Notes: generated by a model not told the origin, from the sequence alone. A DNA stretch of 41,412 nucleotides from Chloroflexota bacterium (GCA_017881905.1 JADGQI010000034.1:1-41412), one strand, 5' to 3'. Counted from the stretch's first letter, positions 26,652 through 34,176 are shown. Made by a program: numbers and translations.

Positions 26652-27647
26652 GTGGCTTCGACCTTCTACAGCCAGATCTCCGCCAACAAGCGGGACTCGT
26701 TTCTGCTCGGGCTCGGGCTGGTGGCGATCCTCGGGGTGCTCGGTCTGACGATCGGCTACGCCCTCACGGGATCGGTATCGGGGGCGATCGGCGCCACGGT
26801 GTTCGCGATCGTCATCGGTCTGGCCGCCTCGATGGTGTCCTACTACAAGGGCGATGCGATCGTCCTCGCGGCGTCGGGCGCTCGGGAGATCACCGAAACG
26901 GAGGCGCCCCAGCTCTTCAACGTCATCCGCGAGCTGACGATCGCGGCGGACATCCCGCCACCGAAGGTCTATGTCATCGACGACACGTCGATGAACGCGT
27001 TCGCGACCGGACGGGATCCCCAGCATGCGTCGATCGCGGTCACGACCGGCCTGCTGACGCGGATGGACCGGGAGGAGGTCCAGGGAGTGATCGGGCACGA
27101 GCTATCGCACGTGCGCAACTTCGACATCCGCTTCGCGCTGCTGGTGGGGGTGATGGTCGGGAGCATCGCGCTGCTGGCCGACTTCTTCCTCCGGTTCACC
27201 TTCTGGGGCGGTCGCGGACGTTCGAGCAGCAGCGACCGGGGTGGGGGAGGCCTGCAGGCCATCATCTTCGCCGTCGCGCTCGTCCTGGCCGTCCTGGCGC
27301 CGTTCTTCGCCAAGCTCGTCCAGCTCGCGGTCAGCCGGCAGCGCGAGTACCTGGCCGACGCCTCGGCGGTCGAGCTCACCCGGAACCCGATCGGCTTGGA
27401 GCGCGCATTGGCGACGATCGCCGGCGACACCGAGGTGCTCGAGGTGGCCAACCGGGCGACCCAGCACCTGTACTTCACGAACCCGATCATGAAGGCCTCC
27501 GACGGCGGGGGCGAACCGAGCGCCTGGTTCTCGACACATCCGCCGTTGCTCGACCGGATCAACCGCCTCCGCGAGCTGCGCGGCCAGCCGCCGGTCGGCT
27601 CGACGGCCGAGGAGCTCGCGGCGCCCCGGGGGGATGCGCTCGGTTGA
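26652..27647 (+). CDS. htpX: Membrane metalloprotease HtpX (M48)
   Basis: A 331-residue M48 zinc protease. The catalytic HExxH appears as GHELSHVRNFDIR at about residue 148, and the third zinc ligand is in REYLADASAVELTRNP. Four hydrophobic segments are seen, two before and two after the catalytic motif, the usual HtpX topology with the active site facing the cytoplasm. HtpX degrades misfolded membrane proteins together with FtsH in E. coli. The start is GTG 26652, preceded by a CGGAGGG ribosome site. It is in an apparent operon with lemA. Confidence 0.96.
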   Translation: MASTFYSQISANKRDSFLLGLGLVAILGVLGLTIGYALTGSVSGAIGATVFAIVIGLAASMVSYYKGDAIVLAASGAREITETEAPQLFNVIRELTIAADIPPPKVYVIDDTSMNAFATGRDPQHASIAVTTGLLTRMDREEVQGVIGHELSHVRNFDIRFALLVGVMVGSIALLADFFLRFTFWGGRGRSSSSDRGGGGLQAIIFAVALVLAVLAPFFAKLVQLAVSRQREYLADASAVELTRNPIGLERALATIAGDTEVLEVANRATQHLYFTNPIMKASDGGGEPSAWFSTHPPLLDRINRLRELRGQPPVGSTAEELAAPRGDALG

Positions 27648-27664
27648 AGGCCGTTCGGAGCCCG

Positions 27665-27673
27665 TGGTATCCT
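27665..27673 (+). promoter_or_regulatory. Extended -10 promoter of the Phe-Gly-Gln-Cys tRNA cluster
   Basis: TGGTATCCT matches TGnTATNNT and lies about 40 bp before tRNA-Phe. No convincing -35 is present. Confidence 0.5.
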
Positions 27674-27713
27674 CCGGCACGCCGACGGGCGGCCAGCCTG
27701 GTCAGGCCTTCGG

Positions 27714-27789
27714 GCCGAGATAGCTCAGTTGGTAGAGCACGCGACTGAAAATCGCGGTGTCGCCAGTTCGAATCTGGCTCTCGGCACCA
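27714..27789 (+). tRNA. tRNA-Phe (anticodon GAA)
   Basis: The acceptor GCCGAGA pairs with TCTCGGC. The anticodon stem-loop CGCGA-CTGAAAA-TCGCG gives GAA. The T-loop is GTTCGAATC, the discriminator is A, and CCA is encoded. First gene of a four-tRNA cluster. Confidence 0.97.
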
Positions 27790-27805
27790 CATCGGTGGTG
27801 CACGG

Positions 27806-27881
27806 GCGGGAGTAGCTCAGTTGGCAGAGCGCAACCTTGCCAAGGTTGAGGTCGCGGGTTCGAACCCCGTCTCCCGCTCCA
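27806..27881 (+). tRNA. tRNA-Gly (anticodon GCC)
   Basis: The acceptor GCGGGAG pairs with CTCCCGC. The anticodon stem-loop CAACC-TTGCCAA-GGTTG gives GCC. The T-loop is GGTTCGAACC, the discriminator is T (normal for Gly), and CCA is encoded. Confidence 0.97.
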
Positions 27882-27936
27882 AGATCTCGTCCGACGCACG
27901 GTCGGGCCGGCCGGCCTCCGCCGACGACTCGCCCGA

Positions 27937-28007
27937 TGCCCCTTCGTCCAGTGGTAGGACAGCGGACTTTGAATCCGCGAACCGAGGTTCGAATCCTCGA
28001 GGGGCAA
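27937..28007 (+). tRNA. tRNA-Gln (anticodon TTG), CCA not encoded
   Basis: The acceptor TGCCCCT pairs with AGGGGCA, including the U1-A72 pair typical of tRNA-Gln. The anticodon stem-loop GCGGA-CTTTGAA-TCCGC gives TTG. The discriminator is A and the next bases are CGA, so the 3' CCA must be added after transcription, unlike the other tRNAs in the window. Confidence 0.95.
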
Positions 28008-28062
28008 CGACCACGTAGACTGGCCGCACGACCGCCGTACCCCTTGCGGCGGACCGTCCCGG

Positions 28063-28138
28063 GGCGACGTACCCAAGTGGTTAAGGGGGAGGTCTGCAAA
28101 ACCTCTATTCAGCGGTTCGAATCCGCTCGTCGCCTCCA
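28063..28138 (+). tRNA. tRNA-Cys (anticodon GCA)
   Basis: The acceptor GGCGACG pairs with CGTCGCC. The anticodon stem-loop GAGGT-CTGCAAA-ACCTC gives GCA. The T-loop is GGTTCGAATC, the discriminator is T (normal for Cys), and CCA is encoded. Confidence 0.97.
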
Positions 28139-28354
28139 CGATCTCCCGAACGCGGTGATCCTCAGCCGTCCGCCTCACGCGGCTCCTCCTGAGCGGTCGG
28201 CGCAACACCCACCCCGTCGGGTGGTGCCGCGGCGCACTTGGCGTGCTCATCGTCGGGACCATCAGGCTATGGGCAACCCACCGGTGGCTCGGTGACACTA
28301 CACGTGGATTTATCTCTCCAAAGGCGTTCATCTCCTCGACGAAAGGATCGTCCG
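28139..28354 (+). other. Intergenic leader between tRNA-Cys and the pilin gene
   Basis: No gene was seen. A 6-bp hairpin with a CGTC tetraloop (CCACCC...GGGTGG, 28209-28224) may end the tRNA transcript. Further on, the palindrome CCACCGGTGG and an AT-richer stretch (GATTTATCTC near 28310) precede the pilin ribosome site. No riboswitch consensus could be matched. Confidence 0.4.
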
Positions 28355-28558
28355 ATGTTGCTCAGGGCCAACGTGTTCCTGTCGAGTCTCGCGTACCAGC
28401 TCAGGGCGTTTCGCATCGATTCCGGGCTCACCCGTGGTCAGGGCCTCGCCGAATACGCACTCATCCTCGCGCTCATCGCCATCGTCGCCATCATCGCCCT
28501 GCTCTTCCTCGGTGGCCAGGTCAGCAAGATCCTGAGCACCGTCGGCAAGTCCGTCTGA
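28355..28558 (+). CDS. Flp/Fap-type pilin
   Basis: A 67-residue class III-like type IVb pilin. A leader of about 28 residues ends in TRG, followed by QGLAEYALILALIAIVAIIA, placing Glu at +5 and Tyr at +6 after the predicted prepilin peptidase cut (RG|QGLAEY). The mature part is one hydrophobic helix plus a short tail. The start is ATG 28355 rather than the upstream start in the ORF track, because GAAAGGA lies 7 nt before it and the pilin leader begins there. No prepilin peptidase, TadA ATPase or secretin is nearby. The only possible partner in the window is the CpaE/TadZ-like ATPase 2 kb downstream on the other strand. Confidence 0.85.
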   Translation: MLLRANVFLSSLAYQLRAFRIDSGLTRGQGLAEYALILALIAIVAIIALLFLGGQVSKILSTVGKSV

Positions 28559-28625
28559 GACGACGCCCGCCTGAAGATATCGGTCTCGCCCGACCGGGGC
28601 CCCGGCTCAGGGGAACCGGTGTGTT

Positions 28626-28643
28626 CTAGTGCGTCTGCACTAG
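28626..28643 (+). terminator. 7-bp perfect hairpin after the pilin gene
   Basis: CTAGTGC pairs with GCACTAG around the tetraloop GTCT, 68 bp after the pilin stop. It lacks a U-run. It may act as the 3' end of the pilin mRNA. Confidence 0.4.
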
Positions 28644-28693
28644 CGATGCTGCCTGCTCTGATCGTGGCCCTCAAGTCGGTCTGAGCCAGGCGC

Positions 28694-28699
28694 TACGCT
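28694..28699 (+). promoter_or_regulatory. -10 box of tRNA-Leu(TAA)
   Basis: TACGCT ends 7 nt before the mature tRNA 5' end, the expected distance for a promoter that starts transcription at or near the tRNA. Confidence 0.4.
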
Positions 28700-28706
28700 T
28701 GCATCG

Positions 28707-28795
28707 GCCGAAGTGGCGGAACCGGCAGACGCGGCGGACTTAAACTCCGCTGACTCGCAAGGGTCGTGTGGGTTCGAACCCCACCTTCGGCACCA
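28707..28795 (+). tRNA. tRNA-Leu (anticodon TAA)
   Basis: The acceptor GCCGAAG pairs with CTTCGGC. The anticodon stem-loop GCGGA-CTTAAAC-TCCGC gives TAA. There is a long class II variable arm, T-loop GGTTCGAACC, discriminator A, and encoded CCA. Confidence 0.97.
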
Positions 28796-28809
28796 GGGAT
28801 CCGTCTCCA

Positions 28810-28829
28810 CCGCACCTCACAGGGTGCGG
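28810..28829 (+). terminator. 7-bp hairpin after tRNA-Leu(TAA)
   Basis: CCGCACC pairs with GGTGCGG around a 6-nt loop, 14 nt after the tRNA. It is followed by CGGTTCCCCTT, so it is at best a weak intrinsic terminator. Confidence 0.45.
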
Positions 28830-29002
28830 CGGTTCCCCTTCGGGAGTGGTACGAACGTCCTGCTCGCCGCCCCGTACGTCCGTACCCTTCGCGCTCGTCG
28901 GACCTCACGCTCTACTACACGAGTGGCGTTCCGTCGGCGGTTGTCCCTCGATCGCGATGGCGCCCCAGGGGAGGCGGTCGTGGCCGCAGGGAGCGGGACA
29001 CG

Positions 29003-30541
29003 GTGGCGACGGTGGTGACGTCGATCACGCCGGGTGCGGTCGGCCGCGACGCTCTCGCCCGCGTCCTCGCGCTCCGGCCCGAACGAGACCGACTGTTCGA
29101 GGCCACGATCCTACGGACCCGAGCGTCGTACGGCCTCCCAGCGAACCCGACCGACCTGCTCAGCCGATGGACGAGCCGCCGAGTCGACCCCGACTCCGCA
29201 GGCGAGCTTCGCTACCCGTGGACCATCTCGCCGCGCTTCATCCGGGCGCATCCACCGCATGTCGGTTCGACGGACACGTGGCGAGCCTGGCGTCCCGCGG
29301 AGACCGAGCTCTGGATCCGCGATCCCGGCGCCTTCACCAGCCGGCTGATCCTGCCGCTTGTGATCACCGAGAACGTCGCGTGGCTCGCCGGATCGGTCGA
29401 CGACCTCCACGGGCGGGTCGCCACCGGGTTGCTCGAGACCGTCGCCCCGACGATCCGTCGAGATCTCGCCGGGTATGTCGCGGATCGCCATGCCTGGGGC
29501 GATACCTGGGCGCTGTGGTGCCTTGCCCGGCATCCGGAGACACTGCGTCGGTTCTACCCATTCGCTCTCGCCATCGCCGACGGGTATGCCGCAAGGGCGC
29601 TTGCTGCCGGTGGGGTCGGACTCGGTTCCCGCTATCCGTTCCACGATCGACCACTCGTCTCGGTCAGCGCTCAACTCGCTCGGGGCCTGATCGGCTTGGG
29701 GATGCGGCCGAAGCTCACCGCCGATCTCGTCCGCCACGTCACCCGTGCCGAGGACCCGGACGGAGGCTGGGGCGACGCAGGTGGACCCGTGGACCCGCTC
29801 ACCACCTTCGTCGTGCTCGAGCTCCTGAGCGCCCTGGTCCCGCCGTCGGCGTTCGATCCGCTGCCGGCTGCGAGAGCGCTCTCGCGCCTTCGGGATGACG
29901 ATGGTTGGTGGCGAGCCCACGGTCCGGAGACCGCCTGGTTGACCGCGGAGATCGGCCGAACGCTCGTACAGCTCGATCGACCGTTCTCGGAACGCTGGCG
30001 GTGGCCCCAGATCAGCGTCGAGCACCGCGATCGTCGAACCGGCCTGGCCGCCTACGCCTATGTCGACGACATCGGTCGCCTGTTCGCGGAGGTCCGCGGC
30101 CTGGCCGACGCGCCGGTCGAGGTCGCGTTCATCGACCTTGCCGGGTTCGGCGCCTGGAACACGACCTACGGGATGCGGATGGGCGATGACGTGCTCGGCG
30201 CATTCGGTGAGGGGCTTCGGACGGTGTCGGGCTGTCTGGCCGTCCGAGATGGCGGAGATGAGTTCGTTCTGATCGGCGCCCCGACCGGGAGCGGGCTCGT
30301 CCGGCGGCTCGAGACCTTCCGAGTGGAGTGGCTCGAGCGGTTCCGGTCGCGCTTCCAGGCGGTCGGCGGCGATGCCATCGCCCCTGTGCGCCCGCGCATC
30401 CTGGTCACCACGGTCGCCGCGCGCGATCTGGTCGCAGCCCGCGACGCCCTCGGGCTCGAGATCGGCCCATTCAAGGCGGCCAACCCGGATCCACCTGAAA
30501 CCGGGGTCATGGCTCGCGTGGATCTGCACCGTCGATCGTGA
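29003..30541 (+). CDS. Terpene-cyclase-like repeat protein fused to a C-terminal GGDEF domain
   Basis: A 512-residue soluble protein. The ORF track starts inside tRNA-Leu, which cannot be right; GTG 29003 has GGGAG upstream and begins a plausible N-terminus. Residues about 100-310 look like helical toroid repeats: EDPDGGWGD (about 251-259) resembles the QW motif of squalene/hopene cyclases and prenyltransferases, and RDDDGWWRAHGPETAWLTAE (about 296-315) a degenerate second copy. Residues about 370-425 are a GGDEF domain: VAFIDLAGFGAWNTTYGMRM keeps the metal Asp and guanine-contact Asn, and RDGGDEFVLIG (GGDEF at 417-421) is intact. The usual FK Lys and GH His are replaced. No RxxD inhibitory site or membrane segment is seen. 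Cyclic di-GMP synthesis is possible but unproven. Confidence 0.75.
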   Translation: MATVVTSITPGAVGRDALARVLALRPERDRLFEATILRTRASYGLPANPTDLLSRWTSRRVDPDSAGELRYPWTISPRFIRAHPPHVGSTDTWRAWRPAETELWIRDPGAFTSRLILPLVITENVAWLAGSVDDLHGRVATGLLETVAPTIRRDLAGYVADRHAWGDTWALWCLARHPETLRRFYPFALAIADGYAARALAAGGVGLGSRYPFHDRPLVSVSAQLARGLIGLGMRPKLTADLVRHVTRAEDPDGGWGDAGGPVDPLTTFVVLELLSALVPPSAFDPLPAARALSRLRDDDGWWRAHGPETAWLTAEIGRTLVQLDRPFSERWRWPQISVEHRDRRTGLAAYAYVDDIGRLFAEVRGLADAPVEVAFIDLAGFGAWNTTYGMRMGDDVLGAFGEGLRTVSGCLAVRDGGDEFVLIGAPTGSGLVRRLETFRVEWLERFRSRFQAVGGDAIAPVRPRILVTTVAARDLVAARDALGLEIGPFKAANPDPPETGVMARVDLHRRS

Positions 30542-30610
30542 CCGGATCGGGATCGACGCCTCCGTGCAGGTCGGAACGATCCGGACCGTCCCCGCGGACC
30601 TACGCGTCGG

Positions 30611-31834
30611 TCAGGTGCGCTTCAGGAGGCCGCCCAGGCCCCGCGACTTCTTCTCCTCGACCGGTGCGCCGGGCTGGGTCGGGGTGCTCCCGAAGGCCGC
30701 GTTCGAGAGCTTGAGCATGGCGGCGGCCACCGGCGTGCGGGCCGCCCCGATAACGACCGGGTCGCCCTCGTTGACGGCCTTGAGGTAGAGGAACGGGTCA
30801 TACGGGAGCGTCAGCGAGACCTTGGCCCCGAGCCCGCTCTCGACATCGCGCATCTTGAGCAGCTCCTTGGCGAACATGCTGTTGAGCACGAACGTGGTCT
30901 TGGACGCGATCGACCCGGCCTCGTTCACGAAGTCGAGGAACGAGTGGACCGCCTTGAGCGCCGAGATCTCCGGATAGACCGGCAGCAGGACCACCTCGGC
31001 TCCCTCGAGCGCCGCCAGCGATCGTTCGTCGAGGGCCGAACCTGCGTCGACGACCACCGCCTCGTAGGCCAGCAGCGCCGTCTCGAGGATCCGCTCGACG
31101 TGGCTCGCCGAGACGAGGTCCGCCAGCTCGGGTGAGCCCGGCGCGGCCAGCACGTCGAGACCGGATGCCTCGTGGCGCGTGGCATAGGTGCGGAGCAGCT
31201 CCGGCTCACGCTGCGACTGCTCGTCGCGGGCGAGGTCGGCGACCGTCTGGCGCGGGATCACGTTGAGGTGGGTGGCGACCTGGCCGAACTGGAGATCGAG
31301 GTCGACGATCAGGACGCGCCCGGGCCGCGACGCGGCATGGGCCACCGCCACGTTGACCGCGATCGTCGTCGTCCCGACCCCGCCCTTCGGACTGTACACG
31401 GCGACCATCCGCCGTGGCTGCTCGAACAACCCGCCGCCGATCGCCGAGATCGCTCCGCGCGATCGCTGGAACCGGACGAGGAGCGCCTCGACGCGGGCCT
31501 CGAGCTCGCGTCGGTCGAACGGCTTGGCCACGACGTCGTCCGCTCCGGCCTCGAGGAAGCGGATCCGCTCCTCGACGTCGTCGGCCTCGGACATGCACAG
31601 GACCGGGACCGCCGCCAGGCTCGGCGTCCCCCGGATCTCCCGGCAGACGTCCGCGGCGGTCGTCGTCGGACCGGTGACGTCGATGATGACCATCGTGTGA
31701 TCGGCGGCGACCCGGAGGGCCTCGCCGACGTCGGCCACCGTGTCGACGGCGTAGCCGACCCCGGACAGCACGGTCCGGATGGCCTCGCCGGCGATCGCGT
31801 CGGTCTCGAGCAGAAGGATGGAGCTGGCGGGCAC
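30611..31834 (-). CDS. CpaE/TadZ-like protein: receiver domain plus ParA/MinD ATPase
   Basis: A 407-residue protein. Residues 1-120 form a response-regulator receiver fold (SILLLETDA with acidic residues, candidate phospho-Asp in MVIIDVTGP, and conserved Lys in VAKPFDRRELEARVEALL). From residue 143 there is a MinD/ParA ATPase with an intact deviant Walker A SPKGGVGTTTIAVNVAVA, the A' motif VLIVDLDLQFGQVATHL, and VVVDAGSALDERSL. CpaE/TadZ proteins place Tad/Flp pilus machinery at the cell pole, and many have a decayed Walker A; this one looks competent. It starts at GTG 31834 with CGGAG 6 nt before it. It converges on the GGDEF gene, and the Flp pilin lies beyond that. A C-terminal polar tail ends in LGGLLKRT. 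Confidence 0.87.
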   Translation of the reverse strand: MPASSILLLETDAIAGEAIRTVLSGVGYAVDTVADVGEALRVAADHTMVIIDVTGPTTTAADVCREIRGTPSLAAVPVLCMSEADDVEERIRFLEAGADDVVAKPFDRRELEARVEALLVRFQRSRGAISAIGGGLFEQPRRMVAVYSPKGGVGTTTIAVNVAVAHAASRPGRVLIVDLDLQFGQVATHLNVIPRQTVADLARDEQSQREPELLRTYATRHEASGLDVLAAPGSPELADLVSASHVERILETALLAYEAVVVDAGSALDERSLAALEGAEVVLLPVYPEISALKAVHSFLDFVNEAGSIASKTTFVLNSMFAKELLKMRDVESGLGAKVSLTLPYDPFLYLKAVNEGDPVVIGAARTPVAAAMLKLSNAAFGSTPTQPGAPVEEKKSRGLGGLLKRT

Positions 31835-31872
31835 GTCGTCTCCGAGTGGGCGGCGGATGTCGAACGGAGGTC

Positions 31873-31878
31873 AGGATA
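31873..31878 (-). promoter_or_regulatory. -10 box of the CpaE-like gene
   Basis: On the minus strand TATCCT lies 38 nt before the GTG start, with a GGAG ribosome site between. It is back to back with the rpsF promoter about 90 bp away. Confidence 0.4.
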
Positions 31879-31958
31879 CATCGCGCCCGGCGGCGTCCGG
31901 GTCGAGCGTCCCGCAGGAGGCCCGCCCGATGCACGATGCTGGTCGTCAGGAGTCTCCG

Positions 31959-31967
31959 TGGTAGACT
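31959..31967 (+). promoter_or_regulatory. Extended -10 promoter of the rpsF-ssb-rpsR operon
   Basis: TGGTAGACT fits TGnTANNNT. The predicted leader is about 95 nt long and ends in an AAGGAG ribosome site. In other bacteria S6:S18 binds the leader of this operon; no clear structural match could be confirmed by eye. Confidence 0.5.
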
Positions 31968-32067
31968 GCCCGCTGGTTCCTTTCGGCTCCGCACTCGGAC
32001 CCGGCGGGCGCGTCGCGCCTCGACCGACCGTTCAGCGGGGCGTCCCCACAGGAAGGAGTGAGCGCGG

Positions 32068-32505
32068 ATGCGCCGCTACGAACTCATGCTCGTCCTCCGG
32101 CCGGACATCCCGGACGATCGCAGTCAGGCGATCATCGACCGGACCACCCGCCAGATCGCCGCGTCCGGCGGCCAGATCGTCAAGGTCGCCCCGTGGGGCC
32201 GCCGACGGCTGGCCTACCCGATCGACCGGCATCGCGAGGGTTCCTACCACATCATCATCTTCGAGGCCCCGCCCGAGGGGATCATCGAGCTCGAGCGCGG
32301 TCTGCTCATCACCGAGGAGCTGTTGCGCCACCTCGTGACGAGGGTCGAGCGTCCGGCCAAGTCGGCTCGACGCGATGGCGAGGACGACGTGGATCTCGAG
32401 CTCGACGAGACGGACCTTCCGTCGGCGGTCGACGAGGAGGACGAGGAGTCCGGCGAGCAGATCGACGAGTCCGAGAGCGAAGCCGCTCCGGCCGCGATCG
32501 ACTGA
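32068..32505 (+). CDS. rpsF: 30S ribosomal protein bS6 with acidic tail
   Basis: bS6 of the small-subunit platform, which pairs with bS18. The core is typical: MRRYELMLVLRPDIPDD, GQIVKVAPWGRRRLAYPIDR, GSYHIIIFEAPPEGIIELER and LLRHLVTRVE. After residue 100 a tail of about 45 residues follows, very rich in Asp and Glu (DGEDDVDLELDETD, EEDEESGEQIDESESE). E. coli S6 also carries a short Glu tail that is extended after translation by RimK, so an acidic tail is not foreign to the family. An AAGGAG ribosome site lies upstream. It is the first gene of a classic rpsF-ssb-rpsR operon. Confidence 0.97.
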   Translation: MRRYELMLVLRPDIPDDRSQAIIDRTTRQIAASGGQIVKVAPWGRRRLAYPIDRHREGSYHIIIFEAPPEGIIELERGLLITEELLRHLVTRVERPAKSARRDGEDDVDLELDETDLPSAVDEEDEESGEQIDESESEAAPAAID

Positions 32506-32536
32506 CGGCCAGCCACACGATCCGGAGGCGAGTGCC

Positions 32537-33001
32537 ATGTCGCTGAACAAGGCGATGATCATCGGCAATCTCGGGCGGGATCCCGAGATGCGCTACACCC
32601 CGAGCGGGCAGGCGGTCACCCAGTTCACGGTCGCCGTGAACCGGAACTTCAAGGGCCAGAACGGGGAGTGGCAGGAAGAGACCGAGTGGTTCCGGGTCGT
32701 CGTCTGGGGCCAGCAGGCCGAGCGCGCGGCCGAGTACCTGCGCAAGGGCAACAAGGTCTACATCGAGGGTCGCCTGCAGACCCGTCAGTGGGAAGACCAG
32801 ACCGGCGCCAAGCGGTACACCACCGAGCTCGTCGCCAACCAGGTGACGAACCTCGAGCGCCGCACGCGCGACGAGTCCGACGAGGGAGCCCCGGCGGGCG
32901 CCGCACGCCCGGCCCGCCCGACACCCGCCCCGGCCGGCGATGGCGGCGGGGCCACCGGCGAGAAGTTCGACGACGGCAACTTCGACGACCTGCCCTTCTG
33001 A
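32537..33001 (+). CDS. ssb: Single-stranded DNA-binding protein
   Basis: A 154-residue SSB. The OB-fold is at the N-terminus (MSLNKAMIIGNLGRDPEMRY, FTVAVNRNFKG, EWFRVVVWGQQAERAAEYL, VYIEGRLQTRQWEDQTG). A disordered Ala/Pro/Gly linker follows, ending in the acidic tip DDGNFDDLPF, which in SSB proteins recruits repair and replication partners such as RecJ and helicases. The start ATG 32537 follows a GGAGG ribosome site; the upstream part of the ORF-track frame lies in rpsF. It is located between rpsF and rpsR, the standard order. Confidence 0.98.
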   Translation: MSLNKAMIIGNLGRDPEMRYTPSGQAVTQFTVAVNRNFKGQNGEWQEETEWFRVVVWGQQAERAAEYLRKGNKVYIEGRLQTRQWEDQTGAKRYTTELVANQVTNLERRTRDESDEGAPAGAARPARPTPAPAGDGGGATGEKFDDGNFDDLPF

Positions 33002-33044
33002 CCGCGACCACCGACCCGACGACAGCACGGAGACCTGAACCACG

Positions 33045-33314
33045 ATGCCACCCGTCACCCGCGCCAAGAAGCGAGACGACTACTACCGCGATCGACGCCG
33101 ACGAAAGGTCTGCGCGTTCTGCGCCGACAAGACCGTCCAGATCGACTACAAGGAGGTCAACCGCCTCCGCCGCTACCTGTCGGAACGGGCCAAGATCGAG
33201 CCGCGCCGCAAGACCGGCACCTGCGCCGGCCATCAGCGAGAGCTGTCGGTCGCGTTGAAGCGCGCCCGACACGTCGCGCTCCTGCCGTACGCGCCCCAGC
33301 ACCTGCGGCCGTAG
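33045..33314 (+). CDS. rpsR: 30S ribosomal protein bS18, zinc-binding type
   Basis: An 89-residue bS18, rRNA-binding partner of bS6. Conserved sequences are [60 protein letters not shown]. Cys residues in CAFC, together with Cys and His in TCAGH, form a likely zinc ribbon, the so-called C+ form; many bacteria have a Cys-less S18. It closes the rpsF-ssb-rpsR operon, 43 bp after ssb. Confidence 0.97.
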   Translation: MPPVTRAKKRDDYYRDRRRRKVCAFCADKTVQIDYKEVNRLRRYLSERAKIEPRRKTGTCAGHQRELSVALKRARHVALLPYAPQHLRP

Positions 33315-33345
33315 CGGTCGCGCGGGCGGTCAGCGCGGGTCGCCG

Positions 33346-34176
33346 ATGCCGGACGCGGGGATCGCCCTCCTGATGGTCGCCGGCGGCGCCGCGGCCGGGT
33401 TGTTCGGGTCGCTCCTCGGCCTCGGCGGCGGCGTCCTGATCGTCCCGATCCTGACCCTCGGGTTCGGTCTGCCGCTGCGCGAGGCCGTCGGGGTCAGCCT
33501 GGTCGCCGTGATCGTGACGAGCTCGGCGGCCGCAAGCGTCTATCTCGAGCGTCACGTGGCGAATCTGCGCCTCGGGATGAGCCTCGAGCTGTTCACCGCG
33601 ACCGGCGCCCTGATCGGTGGGACCGTGGCGTTCCTGTTGTCCGAGCAGGTCCTCGCGGCGCTGTTCACGGTCCTCCTCGTCTACACCGCCTTCACCATGG
33701 CTCGACGACATGAGCCGGCTCCGGGCGACGACCCGACCCCGGACGAGGGGCCACCGCCCGCGTCGGGGTTCACCACTGCGCCGGCTCACCCCGAGATCCC
33801 GCCGTATGCCATCCATCACCTCGGGTGGGGGATCGTCGGGAGCCTGTTCGCGGGGGTCGTGTCCGCACTGCTGGGGATCGGCGGCGGCCTGATCAAGGTC
33901 CCGCTGATGAACCTGGCTATGGGGGTGCCGCTGCGGGTCGCGACGGCCACCAGCAACCTGATGATCGGTATCACCGCCGCGGCGAGCGCGATCATCTACC
34001 TCGTTCGCGGCGGCATCGACCCCTACGTCGCCGGCCCGACCGCGGTCGGGGTGTTCCTCGGGGCGTCGCTCGGCTCGCGCACAGCGCACCGGATCGATGT
34101 CCGCCTGCTGCGCCTGATGTTCGTGGTCGTGCTCCTCGTCACCGCCTGGCAGATGGCCGGGCGCGCACTTCGATGA
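33346..34176 (+). CDS. TSUP family permease (TauE/SafE)
   Basis: A 276-residue membrane protein with about eight hydrophobic segments in two homologous halves. Each half has the family glycine motif: GSLLGLGGGVLIVPIL near the start and SALLGIGGGLIKVPLMNL in the second half. The halves are joined by a polar Pro/Glu-rich loop (about residues 123-150). TSUP proteins export sulfite, sulfoacetate or related organic anions; the substrate is not predictable here. It overlaps the DUF1634 gene by 4 bp (ATGA). A TauE-DUF1634 pair is a recurrent association, so the two likely form one transporter. No sulfur-metabolism enzyme is adjacent. Confidence 0.93.
   Translation: MPDAGIALLMVAGGAAAGLFGSLLGLGGGVLIVPILTLGFGLPLREAVGVSLVAVIVTSSAAASVYLERHVANLRLGMSLELFTATGALIGGTVAFLLSEQVLAALFTVLLVYTAFTMARRHEPAPGDDPTPDEGPPPASGFTTAPAHPEIPPYAIHHLGWGIVGSLFAGVVSALLGIGGGLIKVPLMNLAMGVPLRVATATSNLMIGITAAASAIIYLVRGGIDPYVAGPTAVGVFLGASLGSRTAHRIDVRLLRLMFVVVLLVTAWQMAGRALR

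Noticed and set aside
27559-28331. Minus-strand ORFs with REPDSNWRHRDFQSRALPTE, RTRDLNLGKVALCQ and similar sequences
   Set aside because: These are antisense readings of the tRNA-Phe, Gly, Gln and Cys genes, not proteins.
28260-28354. Possible cyclic di-GMP riboswitch before the pilin gene (GGGCAACCC and CCACCGGTGG)
   Set aside because: The conserved GEMM core sequences and tetraloop receptor could not be matched; only a short palindrome is present.
28693-28908. Minus-strand ORF with GGVRTHTTLASQRSL
   Set aside because: Antisense translation of tRNA-Leu(TAA).
28766-29002. Upstream part of the GGDEF gene frame beginning inside tRNA-Leu
   Set aside because: A start codon inside a tRNA gene is unlikely, and the added sequence is low-complexity Arg/Pro; GTG 29003 with GGGAG is preferred.
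30542-30610. Bidirectional terminator between the GGDEF and CpaE-like genes
   Set aside because: Only a weak bulged hairpin (GGTCGGA...TCCGGACC) without U-runs on either side; not strong enough to call.
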